Positions 26,973-34,581 of a stretch of DNA of 64,000 nt are shown here, piece by piece. The translations under genes and the position numbers were made by a program. Within the stretch, counting starts at the first letter, position 1. Each line of letters starts with the position of its first letter. The DNA comes from Saccharomonospora xinjiangensis XJ-54 (GTDB taxonomy: Bacteria > Actinomycetota > Actinomycetes > Mycobacteriales > Pseudonocardiaceae). The stretch covers positions 2,705,482 to 2,769,481 of the forward strand of contig NZ_JH636049.1 of the NCBI RefSeq assembly GCF_000258175.1, written 5' to 3'. Below the pieces are notes generated by a model that worked only from the letters and a program-made list of their open reading frames with translations, did not search any database and was not told the DNA's origin.

Positions 26973-28861
26973 GGTGTGTCTTCCTGACGTCGGGTCGGGG
27001 CCAGGAACGTCAGCCCGTGGCCGAACGGGTACAGAATCTGTGTCGGGTCGGGCCCGTCGGGGACGGCGACCGGGAGCCTGCCCTCGGGGGAGCGTTCCCC
27101 GACGATCACCTTCGCCAACGAGTTCATGGTCACGTCGCGCCAGTCGTAGGTCGCGATCCAGGTGGGCACCTCGACGTGGCCAGGGTCGTACGGCTCCTGG
27201 ACGGCGACCGCGATCACCGGCGTGTCCGTGCTGGTCAGCCGTTCCACAAGCTGACGCTGAGCCTCACTGCCCCGCAAGCCGTTGGTGAGGACAATCACGA
27301 CGTCGGCGGTACCTGCCGCGCCGACGACGTGGTCGATGGTCGCCTGGTCGGGGGCCGCTCCGGTCGAGATCGCCTCGATCTCGGCCTCGGTGCGCCGGGT
27401 CAGTGCCTCGGCGAGTGCCTCGACGGGCTCGGCGGCGTATCCGGGGTAGGTCGGGCGGTTCCAACCGGTGACCAGCACCTTCCCCACTTCGCCTTCCAGG
27501 GGCAGCAGGCCTGCGTCGTCGCTGAGCACTGTGGTCGAACGGTCGGTGAGCCGCTGCACGGTCTCCCGGTTCTCCTCGGTGCCGACGACGTCGTCCACCC
27601 GGTGCACCGGAACGATCGGGCGCTCCACGATCCCGCGCTCGTGCTTCATCCGCAGTACCCGCAGGACACTGGTGTCGATGCGCTCCTCGGTGAGCCTGCC
27701 GCTGCGCACGGCGGCGAGCACACCACCGATGGCGGCGTCGAGGTCGGGCGGCATGAGCATCTGATCGACGCCGGCCTCCAGCGCGCGTACCGGGATCTCG
27801 GCGTCGGAGTACTTCTTGCGCACGCCTGCCATGCCGAGGGAGTCGGTGACGACAACGCCGTCGTAGCCGAGTTCCTCCCTCAACAGTCCGGTCATGATCG
27901 GCCGCGAGAGCGTCGCCGGGTCACCGGAGGCGTCGAGGCTCGGCACCGAGATGTGTGCCGTCATGATCACGTCGATGTCTGCTTCGACGGCCTTGCGGAA
28001 CGGGGGCAGGTCGTGGGTGCGCCAGTCCTGTTCGCTGCGGTCGATCACGGGAAGGCCGACGTGGCTGTCGTCCTTCGCGTCACCGTGGCCGGGAAAGTGC
28101 TTCGCTGCGGCCGAGACACGCCTTGGCGCGGGGCCCGAGTTCTCGTAGCCATCGACCTGCGCGGCGACGAACTGCCCCGCGAGGTCGGCGTCGGAGGAGA
28201 ACGACCGGGAGCCGATGACCGGGTTCAGCGGGTTCGAGTTCACGTCGGCAACGGGCGCGAAGTCCTGGGTGATGCCCATGGCCCGCAGCTCCGTCGCGCT
28301 GATCGCCGCGGCCGTCCTCGCGCCATCGACATCGCGGGATGCGCCGAGGGCCATCGCACTGGGGTACTCGGTGACGTGCTCGGCGATCCGGGTGACCCTG
28401 CCACCTTCCTGGTCCACCGCGACGACGAGTGGTACGCCGGGGCCTGAGTTCAGCGCGGCGCGCTGCAACCCGTTGGAGAGCCGTGCCACCTGCCGTGGCG
28501 TCTCGATGTTGTCGGTGCCCCCGTGGTTGAAGTAGATAACGCCTCCGACGTTGTACTCGCGCACCACGTCGGCGGGAGTGTCAACGCCGTACTTGCGCTG
28601 GTTGCCGGGGTGAGTCTCGTCGGCCGACGTGCCCCAGACATCGACCACGAACAACTGGCCGACCTTCTGCTCCAGCGTCATGGACCGCAATGTCCGCTCA
28701 GGCCAGCTCAGTCTTCCCCCTCGGCCGGAGGCGGATTCGGGGTCGGTGGTCGAGGCGGTCTGCTGAGCTTGCGCCGATGCCGCGCCGGTGGTCACGGCGA
28801 GCAAGCCTACGAGTGCGGCGGTGGCGCGGGCCTTCCAAGGCCGGGCGCTGCGAGTGGTCAC
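26969..28861 (-). CDS. nagZ: Exported beta-N-acetylglucosaminidase (glycoside hydrolase 3)
   Basis: A 630-residue GH3 enzyme. The signal peptide is at residues 1-33 (ATAALVGLLAVTTGAASAQAQ). The catalytic TIM barrel has the NagZ signature KHFPGHGDAKDDSH with K254/H255, the His serving as general acid in this group, and the nucleophile candidate D340 in VVTDSLGM. A C-terminal alpha/beta domain (about 420-610) is present as in B. subtilis NagZ. It removes GlcNAc from muropeptides outside the cytoplasmic membrane. The GTG start at 28861 follows GGGAGG; the frame is open 18 codons upstream but without a ribosome site. It is the first gene of the nagZ-namZ-amiE operon. Confidence 0.94.
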   Translation of the reverse strand: MTTRSARPWKARATAALVGLLAVTTGAASAQAQQTASTTDPESASGRGGRLSWPERTLRSMTLEQKVGQLFVVDVWGTSADETHPGNQRKYGVDTPADVVREYNVGGVIYFNHGGTDNIETPRQVARLSNGLQRAALNSGPGVPLVVAVDQEGGRVTRIAEHVTEYPSAMALGASRDVDGARTAAAISATELRAMGITQDFAPVADVNSNPLNPVIGSRSFSSDADLAGQFVAAQVDGYENSGPAPRRVSAAAKHFPGHGDAKDDSHVGLPVIDRSEQDWRTHDLPPFRKAVEADIDVIMTAHISVPSLDASGDPATLSRPIMTGLLREELGYDGVVVTDSLGMAGVRKKYSDAEIPVRALEAGVDQMLMPPDLDAAIGGVLAAVRSGRLTEERIDTSVLRVLRMKHERGIVERPIVPVHRVDDVVGTEENRETVQRLTDRSTTVLSDDAGLLPLEGEVGKVLVTGWNRPTYPGYAAEPVEALAEALTRRTEAEIEAISTGAAPDQATIDHVVGAAGTADVVIVLTNGLRGSEAQRQLVERLTSTDTPVIAVAVQEPYDPGHVEVPTWIATYDWRDVTMNSLAKVIVGERSPEGRLPVAVPDGPDPTQILYPFGHGLTFLAPTRRQEDTP

Positions 28862-28924
28862 ATGGCCTCCCGGTGTGCGGACGTGCGGATGTGGAAAATC
28901 CACCCGTACGAGCAAGCAAGCGGA

Positions 28925-28958
28925 AAGCTACTCACCAAACCGTGGTCGGTCAACGACC
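28925..28958 (-). promoter_or_regulatory. nagZ promoter with overlapping palindrome
   Basis: On the minus strand TTGACC (28953-28948) and TAGCTT (28930-28925) are separated by 17 bp, a good housekeeping-sigma promoter. It predicts a start near 28918 and a 5' leader of about 57 nt. The inverted repeat GGTCG-TTGAC-CGACC (28958-28944) is centred on the -35 box, so a bound protein there would block RNA polymerase. Confidence 0.7.
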
Positions 28959-28980
28959 GAACGTAGCAACGGCCTGTAGG

Positions 28981-29234
28981 CAGAAAGAGTGGCGCCCGCC
29001 GGCTACCGGAACCAGCGGGCGCCACGTGGTCACATGTTCGGCCGGGCGACCAAGCGTGCAATCGTGTCGTCACTCGCGGGGACTCGGCGTCCGGCGTCCC
29101 GTTTACGCAGTCCCTCGACGACAAGCCTCTCGCGGCGTGCTCCGCGTGGGTACCCGACGTCCATGTACAGACGTTCCGCCGGGGTGGAACAGGCTTCTCC
29201 TCCGCCTGTTCCCTGGCCGGGGGAACCTCCGCAC
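28981..29234 (-). ncRNA. Candidate Ms1/MTS2823-type (6S-like) small RNA
   Basis: A gene-free stretch carries all parts of a stand-alone minus-strand RNA of about 250 nt: a near-consensus promoter at 29268-29240, internal hairpins such as GGAACAGGC/GCCTGTTCC (29186-29212), and an intrinsic terminator at 28989-29025 followed by TCTTTCT. In mycobacteria the abundant RNA Ms1 (MTS2823), which binds the RNA polymerase core, lies directly downstream of the HAD phosphatase gene Rv3661 on the same strand. Here the RNA is in exactly that place. The identity is inferred from synteny and architecture; I did not match the primary sequence or fold it. Confidence 0.7.
28989..29025 (-). terminator. Terminator of the Ms1-like RNA
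   Basis: GTGGCGCCCGC and its perfect 11-base complement enclose a 15-base loop. On the minus strand the stem is followed by TCTTTCTG. Confidence 0.85.
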
Positions 29235-29239
29235 TTCCC

Positions 29240-29268
29240 TTTGTAGTCAGTGACGGGCGTCACTTCAA
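29240..29268 (-). promoter_or_regulatory. Strong promoter of the Ms1-like RNA
   Basis: On the minus strand TTGAAG (29268-29263) and TACAAA (29245-29240) are exactly 17 bp apart, close to the vegetative sigma consensus and the best promoter seen in the window. The predicted start is near 29234. Confidence 0.8.
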
Positions 29269-29330
29269 GGTTTGCGGACGGTGCACCGTTCCAGATTCCG
29301 AACGGATGACGTGGCCCGATACGGACCGTG

Positions 29331-30176
29331 TCAGCCGCGCGGCGAGTCGCGGTGCTTCTTCCTGGAAAGGCCGAACAGGGTGGCACCCGCGGCCACGGCG
29401 CCGACACCGAGTCCCACCGCGACGGCCGCCGTCGTCGTCGGGGAGGGAATGCGGGCACGGGGGGAGATCGGGCTCGCGAACGTGTGTACCGGCCAGCCAC
29501 GTTCTTGCGCCGCGCGCCGCAGGGCCCTGTCCGGATTCACCACGTGCGGGTGGCCGACGACCTCCAGCAGCGGGAGGTCGGTACTCGAATCCGTGTAGGC
29601 GTGGCACTCGGCGAGGTCGTACCCGCGCTCCGCGGCGATCTGCCGGGCCGCGACCGCCTTGTACTCGCCGTAGCAGTAGAAATCCACCTTGCCCGAGTAG
29701 CGGCCGTCCACGATCTCCATCCGGCTGCCGAGGCTGTGCGTGATGCCGAGCATGTCGGCGATGGGCCGCACGACCTCCTCTCCGGTGGCGGACAGGACGA
29801 TCACGTCCCTTCCCTCGGCCTTGTGCCGCTCGATGAGTTCCGCGGCCTCGGCGTACACCAGCGGCGCCACCACGTCGTGGAGCGTCTCGCTCACGATGGC
29901 CTTGACCTGCTCGACGTCCCAGCCCGTGCACATGCGCGAGATCTCGGCACGGAGTCGTTCGGTCCGGTCCTCGTCCGCTCCGGACAACGCGAACATCAAC
30001 TGTGCGTAGGCGCTCTTCAACGCCGCACGGCGGTTGATCAGTCCTTGCCGGAGGAACGGCTTGCTGAAGGCGAGCGCGCTGGACGAAGCGATGATCGTCT
30101 TGTCGAGGTCGAAGAACGCCGCCGAGGTGGCCTGCGTCGTGGGGAGAGGGGCGGCGCTGTCATCGAGTGGGGGCAC
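29331..30176 (-). CDS. HAD-superfamily IB phosphatase with C-terminal membrane helix
   Basis: A 281-residue HAD-IB (SerB-like) hydrolase. Motif I is FFDLDKTII (residues 21-29), motif II is VLSATGEE near residue 128, and motif IV is AYTDSSTDLPLLE near residue 195. A C-terminal helix (about 250-270, TTTAAVAVGLGVGAVAAGATLFG) followed by basic residues would anchor it with the catalytic domain in the cytoplasm. It is orthologous in position to Rv3661, and in Streptomyces to a gene linked to differentiation. The GTG start is at 30176. Small RNA genes flank it on both sides. The substrate is unknown. Confidence 0.88.
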   Translation of the reverse strand: MPPLDDSAAPLPTTQATSAAFFDLDKTIIASSSALAFSKPFLRQGLINRRAALKSAYAQLMFALSGADEDRTERLRAEISRMCTGWDVEQVKAIVSETLHDVVAPLVYAEAAELIERHKAEGRDVIVLSATGEEVVRPIADMLGITHSLGSRMEIVDGRYSGKVDFYCYGEYKAVAARQIAAERGYDLAECHAYTDSSTDLPLLEVVGHPHVVNPDRALRRAAQERGWPVHTFASPISPRARIPSPTTTAAVAVGLGVGAVAAGATLFGLSRKKHRDSPRG

Positions 30177-30301
30177 GGCACCACGATATTGGGAATCGAG
30201 GTGACCCGTCGGCGACAGGCTGACCTCGGCGGGAGTGACTGTGGTGTGTCACTCGTCGTTCGCCCGCGTTCACGTCGTCGTTCACCGGGTTAGAGTGGAG
30301 G

Positions 30302-30391
30302 CGCCCGGCAACGACCGGGCCGTTCGGTTCACTCCCCCCAGGACCGAACGGCGGCGGCCCTCGCTCCTCCCCCTGGCGGGGGCCGCCTTTC
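30302..30391 (+). ncRNA. 6C RNA (B11/ncRv13660c-type small RNA)
   Basis: Two consecutive hairpins have loops rich in cytosine. GCCGTTCGGT/ACCGAACGGC (30319-30352) has a loop with six C in a row, and GGCGGCCC/GGGCCGCC (30353-30387) has a loop with five C and is followed by TTT as terminator. A 5' mini-hairpin CCCGG/CCGGG precedes them. This is the actinobacterial 6C RNA architecture. The RNA lies upstream of and in the same direction as ssd, exactly as the 93-nt B11 RNA next to Rv3660c. A TAGAGT -10 box at 30291-30296 fits a start near 30302. In mycobacteria 6C/B11 pairs through its C-rich loops with G-rich ribosome-binding sites. Confidence 0.93.
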
Positions 30392-30410
30392 ACATCGCAT
30401 ACCCAGCGAG

Positions 30411-30437
30411 TTGTCCACAGCTGGACAGTTGTCCACA
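30411..30437 (+). promoter_or_regulatory. Two DnaA-box-like sequences before ssd
   Basis: TTGTCCACA occurs at 30411-30419 and 30429-30437 in the same orientation, 18 bp apart. It equals the preferred actinobacterial DnaA box. The sites lie between the 6C RNA terminator and the ssd start. Confidence 0.7.
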
Positions 30438-30523
30438 GGTTTGCCAGGTGTGGGTTGTCCGTGGTGTCGCCGAGGACGACGGTGGTGGAGAAAACCGTCG
30501 ATTCCGGGGTACTGGGGGCAGAG

Positions 30524-31600
30524 ATGGCCGAGACGACCGAGACGACCGAGATGGTCGAGGCAGCAGACAACCGCCCACTCGTTGTCGTGGCCGACGACGT
30601 CGTGCGCGACCACATCACCCGGCTTGCGGCAGCGGTGGGCTGCGATCCCTGTCATGCCCGTGATGTCGGAGCCATCCGGTCGCGATGGGCTCGTGCACCT
30701 CTCGTCCTGCTCGACCGGGTTCCCGACATCGGTGACCTGCCACGGCGGCCGAACGTGCTGCTCGTACGCGCCGAAGCCCCGACACAGTCCGAGTGGAAAG
30801 CGGCGGTGTCTCTCGGCGTTGACGGAGCCGCCATCCTGCCGGAGGACGAGGATCTGGTGGTCACGTCGCTCGCCGATGTCGCCGAGCGGCCCAGCGCCCG
30901 TGAGGGCAGGGTGCTGGCTGTGGTGAGTGGGCGAGGTGGTGCGGGCGCGTCGGTGCTCGCGGCGAGCGTGAGTTCGGAGGCGGCGCGGTGCGGTGATGCG
31001 GCACTGCTCGTTGACTGCGATCCGCTCGGCGGTGGTATCGATCTCGTGCTCGGCACCGAGGCCGATGAGGGGTTGCGCTGGCCGGACCTGCGCTTGTCGG
31101 CCGGTCGCATGGCCATGAGCGAGCTCGACGCCGCCCTGCCCTCGCGCAGGCGGGGCCGGGGGCGCCTGTCTGTGCTGTCGTGCGACAGGGCAGGCCGCGG
31201 TCCGACGGATGTCGCCGTGGCCGCTGTGCTCGACGCGGGGCGGCGGGCAGGGCGGACGGTGGTGTGCGACCTGCCCCGCTATCCGGGCCCGGTGTGCGAC
31301 GAGGTCCTGCACCGCGCCGATCTCACGGTGCTCGTCGTGCCCGCCGATGTGCGCGGCTGTGTCGCGGCAGCATGCGTGAGGCGGCGACTGGGCGAACGCA
31401 CGTCACGCATGGAGGTCGTCGTCAGGGGAAGAGCGACGAGTGGTCTCTCGGAGGCCGACATCGCCGAGGCCGTCGGCGCGCCGGTGCTCGGTTGGCTGCG
31501 TCACGACAACGCAGTCGCGCGGACACTCGACCTCGGGTCTTTCCGGCCGACCAGGCATCTCGCGAGGGTGGCGCGGACAATCCTCGCCACCCTCGCGTAG
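30524..31600 (+). CDS. ssd: Septum-site-determining protein, Ssd/MinD-like
   Basis: A 358-residue MinD/ParA-superfamily protein orthologous to Rv3660c (Ssd), which inhibits septation when overproduced in mycobacteria. Residues 25-115 form a receiver-like N-terminal domain. The ATPase-like domain starts near 130 with SGRGGAGASVLAASV, a deviant Walker A without the catalytic lysine, and has VDCDPLGGGIDLVLG as the switch-I-like region. The start is the ATG at 30524; the frame is open 23 codons upstream from a GTG. It precedes the tad genes, as TadZ/CpaE-type proteins do, and may place the pilus machine. Confidence 0.88.
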   Translation: MAETTETTEMVEAADNRPLVVVADDVVRDHITRLAAAVGCDPCHARDVGAIRSRWARAPLVLLDRVPDIGDLPRRPNVLLVRAEAPTQSEWKAAVSLGVDGAAILPEDEDLVVTSLADVAERPSAREGRVLAVVSGRGGAGASVLAASVSSEAARCGDAALLVDCDPLGGGIDLVLGTEADEGLRWPDLRLSAGRMAMSELDAALPSRRRGRGRLSVLSCDRAGRGPTDVAVAAVLDAGRRAGRTVVCDLPRYPGPVCDEVLHRADLTVLVVPADVRGCVAAACVRRRLGERTSRMEVVVRGRATSGLSEADIAEAVGAPVLGWLRHDNAVARTLDLGSFRPTRHLARVARTILATLA

Positions 31601-31613
31601 AAGGCCGTCGCAC

Positions 31614-32363
31614 TCAGGCGGAGAAGCCGCCGTCCACGCTGATGGCCGTCCCGGTCACGTAGCGGCCACCGTCGCTTGCGAGGAACGACACCGCCGCGGC
31701 GATCTCGTCGGGCGAGGCGTACCGGCCAAGAGCGGTGAACGAATTGATCGTCTCCGCGTTGGGGCCGTCAGCCGGGTTCGTGTCGGTGTCGGTCGGGCCG
31801 GGGTGCACCACGTTCACCGTGATGCCGCGCGGCCCGAGTTCCCGCCCCAGTCCCTTGGCCAGCCCGACGAGCGCCGCCTTGCTCGCCGAGTACAGGGAGA
31901 AGCCGGGGAAGATCGCGCGCTCGGCGATGTTGCTTCCGATGTTGATGATCCTGCCGCCGTCACGCATGTGCTCAAGCGCGGCCTTCGCCGCGGCGAACGG
32001 AGCGCGCACGTTGACGGCCATGGTCCGATCGAAGTCGTCGAGCGTGATGTTCTCCAGCGGCGCGACAAGGAACTCGCCCGCGTTGTTCACGAGGACGTCG
32101 AGCCTGCCGAGCACGTTGGCCGTGCGTGCCACGGCAGCCTCGATCGCGCCGGGCTCGCCGCTGTCCGCCCTCACGGCGAGCGCACGTCGTCCTGCCGCCT
32201 CGACGGCGCTCACCACCTCGCGAGCCTTGTCCTCACCGCTGACATAGGTGATGGCGACGTCGAAGCCGTCGGATGCGAGGCGGCGCGCGGTTGCCGCACC
32301 GATTCCCCTGCTGCCGCCCGTGACGAGCGCAACGCCTGCGGTGTGTGTCGAATGTTCTGTCAT
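31614..32363 (-). CDS. Short-chain dehydrogenase/reductase
   Basis: A 249-residue NAD(P)-dependent classical SDR. The cofactor motif TGGSRGIGAA is near residue 14, NNAG near residue 92, and the catalytic YSASK (Tyr and Lys) near residue 155, with the active Ser in INIGSN. The C terminus YVTGTAISVDGGFSA is of FabG type. It is probably an oxidoreductase of unknown substrate. It lies on the strand opposite to ssd and tadA, separating genes that adjoin in mycobacteria, and so looks like an insertion into the ssd-tad operon. The stop lies 13 bp from the ssd stop. Confidence 0.92.
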   Translation of the reverse strand: MTEHSTHTAGVALVTGGSRGIGAATARRLASDGFDVAITYVSGEDKAREVVSAVEAAGRRALAVRADSGEPGAIEAAVARTANVLGRLDVLVNNAGEFLVAPLENITLDDFDRTMAVNVRAPFAAAKAALEHMRDGGRIINIGSNIAERAIFPGFSLYSASKAALVGLAKGLGRELGPRGITVNVVHPGPTDTDTNPADGPNAETINSFTALGRYASPDEIAAAVSFLASDGGRYVTGTAISVDGGFSA

Positions 32364-32441
32364 GCCAACGAGTTTGCTGCTCTGACGTCCCGGTATCCGG
32401 CGGAAAACCGACACCGCGTTCGAATTGCCTCAGCGGTCCCC

Positions 32442-32478
32442 TGTGGACAAGTTGCCTACAGGGCGCGAGTTGTCCACA
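32442..32478. promoter_or_regulatory. Inverted pair of DnaA-box-like sequences before tadA
   Basis: TGTGGACAA (32442-32450) and TTGTCCACA (32470-32478) face each other across 19 bp, about 100 bp upstream of tadA. They match the pair before ssd exactly in sequence. A one-mismatch copy, TTGTCCACC, lies inside tadB near 33775. Confidence 0.65.
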
Positions 32479-32575
32479 GGCGGGGAAGTCGGTCGTTGTC
32501 CGAGGTAGATCCGAGAGGCAACGTTGTCGGGGTGTTCGGGTGCTTCGCCTGAGCGCGAACCGAGGAGGGGGAGAA

Positions 32576-33766
32576 ATGAGTACCGATCTCGTCGAACGGG
32601 TCAAGGCCAGGCTCGCGGGCACCCAGAGCGTCATGGACCCGAGAACCGTCGCCGACGCGGTGAGGGCAGAGGCAGGCGGTGTCGCAGGTCATCTCGACGT
32701 ACTGGCCGCACTCAAACTGCTGGACGACGAACTCGTCGGTGTGGGGCCGTTGGAACGGCTGCTCGCGTCGCCCGACGTCACCGACATACTCGTGACGGCA
32801 CCGGATCAAGTGTGGGTTGACGGCCCCGACGGGCTGCGCCGCACCGACGTGCGGTTCCCCGGCGAGGAGGCCGTGCGCAGGCTCGCGCAAAGGCTCGCGC
32901 TCGTGGCGGGTCGCAGGCTCGACGACGCCGCGCCCTTCGTGGACGGTTGGCTGCCGGGAAGCGGCCCCGAGGGACGCATCAGGCTCCACGCGGTGCTGCC
33001 TCCCGTCGCTGCTGAGGGCACGTGCCTTTCGCTTCGGGTTCTGCGACCGGCGAAGCACGATCTGCGTTCTCTGCGGAGGCTCGGCACGGTGGACGACGCG
33101 GGCCTCGCTTTGCTGGAGGCCATCGTCTCGGCGCGGATGGCGTTCCTCGTGTCCGGTGCGACGGGCTCGGGGAAGAGCACGCTCCTTGCCGCGCTCCTCG
33201 GTGCCGTCGATCCCGCCGAACGCGTGGTCTGCGTCGAGGACGTCGGTGAGCTTCAGCCCAGCCATCCGCAGTTCGTCCGCCTCGTGGCAAAACCGCCCAA
33301 TGTGGAAGGGGTCGGCGAGGTGACGTTGCGGGAACTGGTTCGCCAAGCGCTCCGGATGCGGCCAGACCGCCTTGTCGTCGGTGAGGTGAGGGGCCGCGAG
33401 GTGGTCGAACTGCTTAATGCTTTGAACACCGGTCACGACGGCGGTGCGGGCACACTGCATGCCAACGCGCCCGCCGAGGTGCCTGCGCGGCTCGAAGCTC
33501 TCGCCGCTCTCGGCGGCCTCTCCCGAGAGGCATTGCACAGCCAACTCGCAGCCGCTGTCCAGGTCGTCCTGCACATGCGCCGCGAGCCGTCCGGACGGCG
33601 AGTGCTGGCCGAGATCGGCATGCTCAGTCGCACACGCGGCGTGGTGACGGTGGAGACCGCGTGGCGTCCGGGGGAGCGGCTGAAGCGAGATTCACCCCTC
33701 ACCGTCGAGCTTCTCCAGCGGCGGAGCACCGCTCGGCCGAGATTGGCCGGAGTGCCGTCGTGTTGA
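32576..33766 (+). CDS. tadA: TadA/CpaF-type secretion ATPase
   Basis: A 396-residue hexameric ATPase of the tight-adherence/type II-IV secretion superfamily, powering Flp pilus assembly. An N-terminal helical domain is followed by the catalytic core. The Walker A is SGATGSGKSTLLAALLG near residue 190, the Asp box reads VCVEDVGEL, the Walker B region MRPDRLVVGEVRGREVVELLNAL, and the His box NTGHDGGAGTLHANAP. The ATG start at 32576 follows GAGGAGGGGGAG. The stop overlaps the next gene by 7 bases, indicating tight coupling. It corresponds to Rv3659c. Confidence 0.93.
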   Translation: MSTDLVERVKARLAGTQSVMDPRTVADAVRAEAGGVAGHLDVLAALKLLDDELVGVGPLERLLASPDVTDILVTAPDQVWVDGPDGLRRTDVRFPGEEAVRRLAQRLALVAGRRLDDAAPFVDGWLPGSGPEGRIRLHAVLPPVAAEGTCLSLRVLRPAKHDLRSLRRLGTVDDAGLALLEAIVSARMAFLVSGATGSGKSTLLAALLGAVDPAERVVCVEDVGELQPSHPQFVRLVAKPPNVEGVGEVTLRELVRQALRMRPDRLVVGEVRGREVVELLNALNTGHDGGAGTLHANAPAEVPARLEALAALGGLSREALHSQLAAAVQVVLHMRREPSGRRVLAEIGMLSRTRGVVTVETAWRPGERLKRDSPLTVELLQRRSTARPRLAGVPSC

Positions 33767-34581
33767 TCTCGGGGTTGTCCACCGCGGCGGTGGGCTTGCT
33801 GGTCTGGCCGCCGGGCATTGCGGGGCAACGGCTTTCCGTGCTCACACGGAATCTGGGACAGAAGCGGTTGGATGTACGCCGCCGCGACCGTCGTGTTGTC
33901 ACGGCGGTGGCCGTGTTGTCGGCTGTTGTGTCCAGCCTTCTCGTTGGAATCCCCGTCACCATCGCGTGCGCTCTGCTCGTGGCAGCTCTGGCGCTACATC
34001 GGCGTAGCAGAGCACGAGCGCAGGCAGTGGCGGCCGACCTCGACGGCCTCGCCTGTGCTTTGCATGGCGTTGCCGTGGAGTTGAGGGCGGGTACCGACCC
34101 CATCGCCGCGGTGGAAACGGTCGCGCGAGAGTCCCGGCCCGACCTGGCGGCACGACTGCGTGGCTTCACCGTGTCGGTACGGCTGTACGGAAAGCCGGAT
34201 GCCGGGTCGCGCTTGATGCCCGCGCGTGGGGCGTGCTCCCAGATCGATCGGGTGCTGGCGCAGGTGGCAGCGGCATGGTCACTCGCGGCCCTGCACGGCG
34301 TGCCGTTGGCCGGCATTCTCGAAGCGGTCCATCGGGATGTCGCGGCGAGCGCGCGATCGGCACGGCAACGTGACGCACGATTGGCCGGGGCGAGGGCGGG
34401 AGGCGCGGTGCTGGCCGCGCTCCCCGTGGCCGGTGTCCTGCTCGGGGAGGGCATGGGAGCCGGGCCGGTAAGTGTGCTGACCGGAACCTCGGCAGGCGCA
34501 GTGCTGTTCGTCATCGGTTCCTTCCTGCTGCTGGCCGGGGTCGCCTGGACAGCTCGGTTGACCAGCGGGGCGCTCTCATGA
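33760..34581 (+). CDS. tadB: TadB-like pilus assembly membrane protein
   Basis: A 273-residue inner-membrane platform protein of the type II secretion F family. Hydrophobic segments lie near residues 3-20, 48-80, 205-225 and 240-265. The cytoplasmic domain between them has ALHGVAVELRAGTDPIAAVETVA, typical of TadB. The start is GTG 33760 or the adjacent TTG; both overlap the tadA stop. It overlaps tadC by 4 bp. It corresponds to Rv3658c. Confidence 0.85.
   Translation: MLISGLSTAAVGLLVWPPGIAGQRLSVLTRNLGQKRLDVRRRDRRVVTAVAVLSAVVSSLLVGIPVTIACALLVAALALHRRSRARAQAVAADLDGLACALHGVAVELRAGTDPIAAVETVARESRPDLAARLRGFTVSVRLYGKPDAGSRLMPARGACSQIDRVLAQVAAAWSLAALHGVPLAGILEAVHRDVAASARSARQRDARLAGARAGGAVLAALPVAGVLLGEGMGAGPVSVLTGTSAGAVLFVIGSFLLLAGVAWTARLTSGALS

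Noticed and set aside
30411..32478. Possible replication origin because of DnaA-box-like sites
   Set aside because: Only four boxes in two separated pairs, no AT-rich unwinding element and no dnaA, dnaN or rpmH nearby; a regulatory role fits better.
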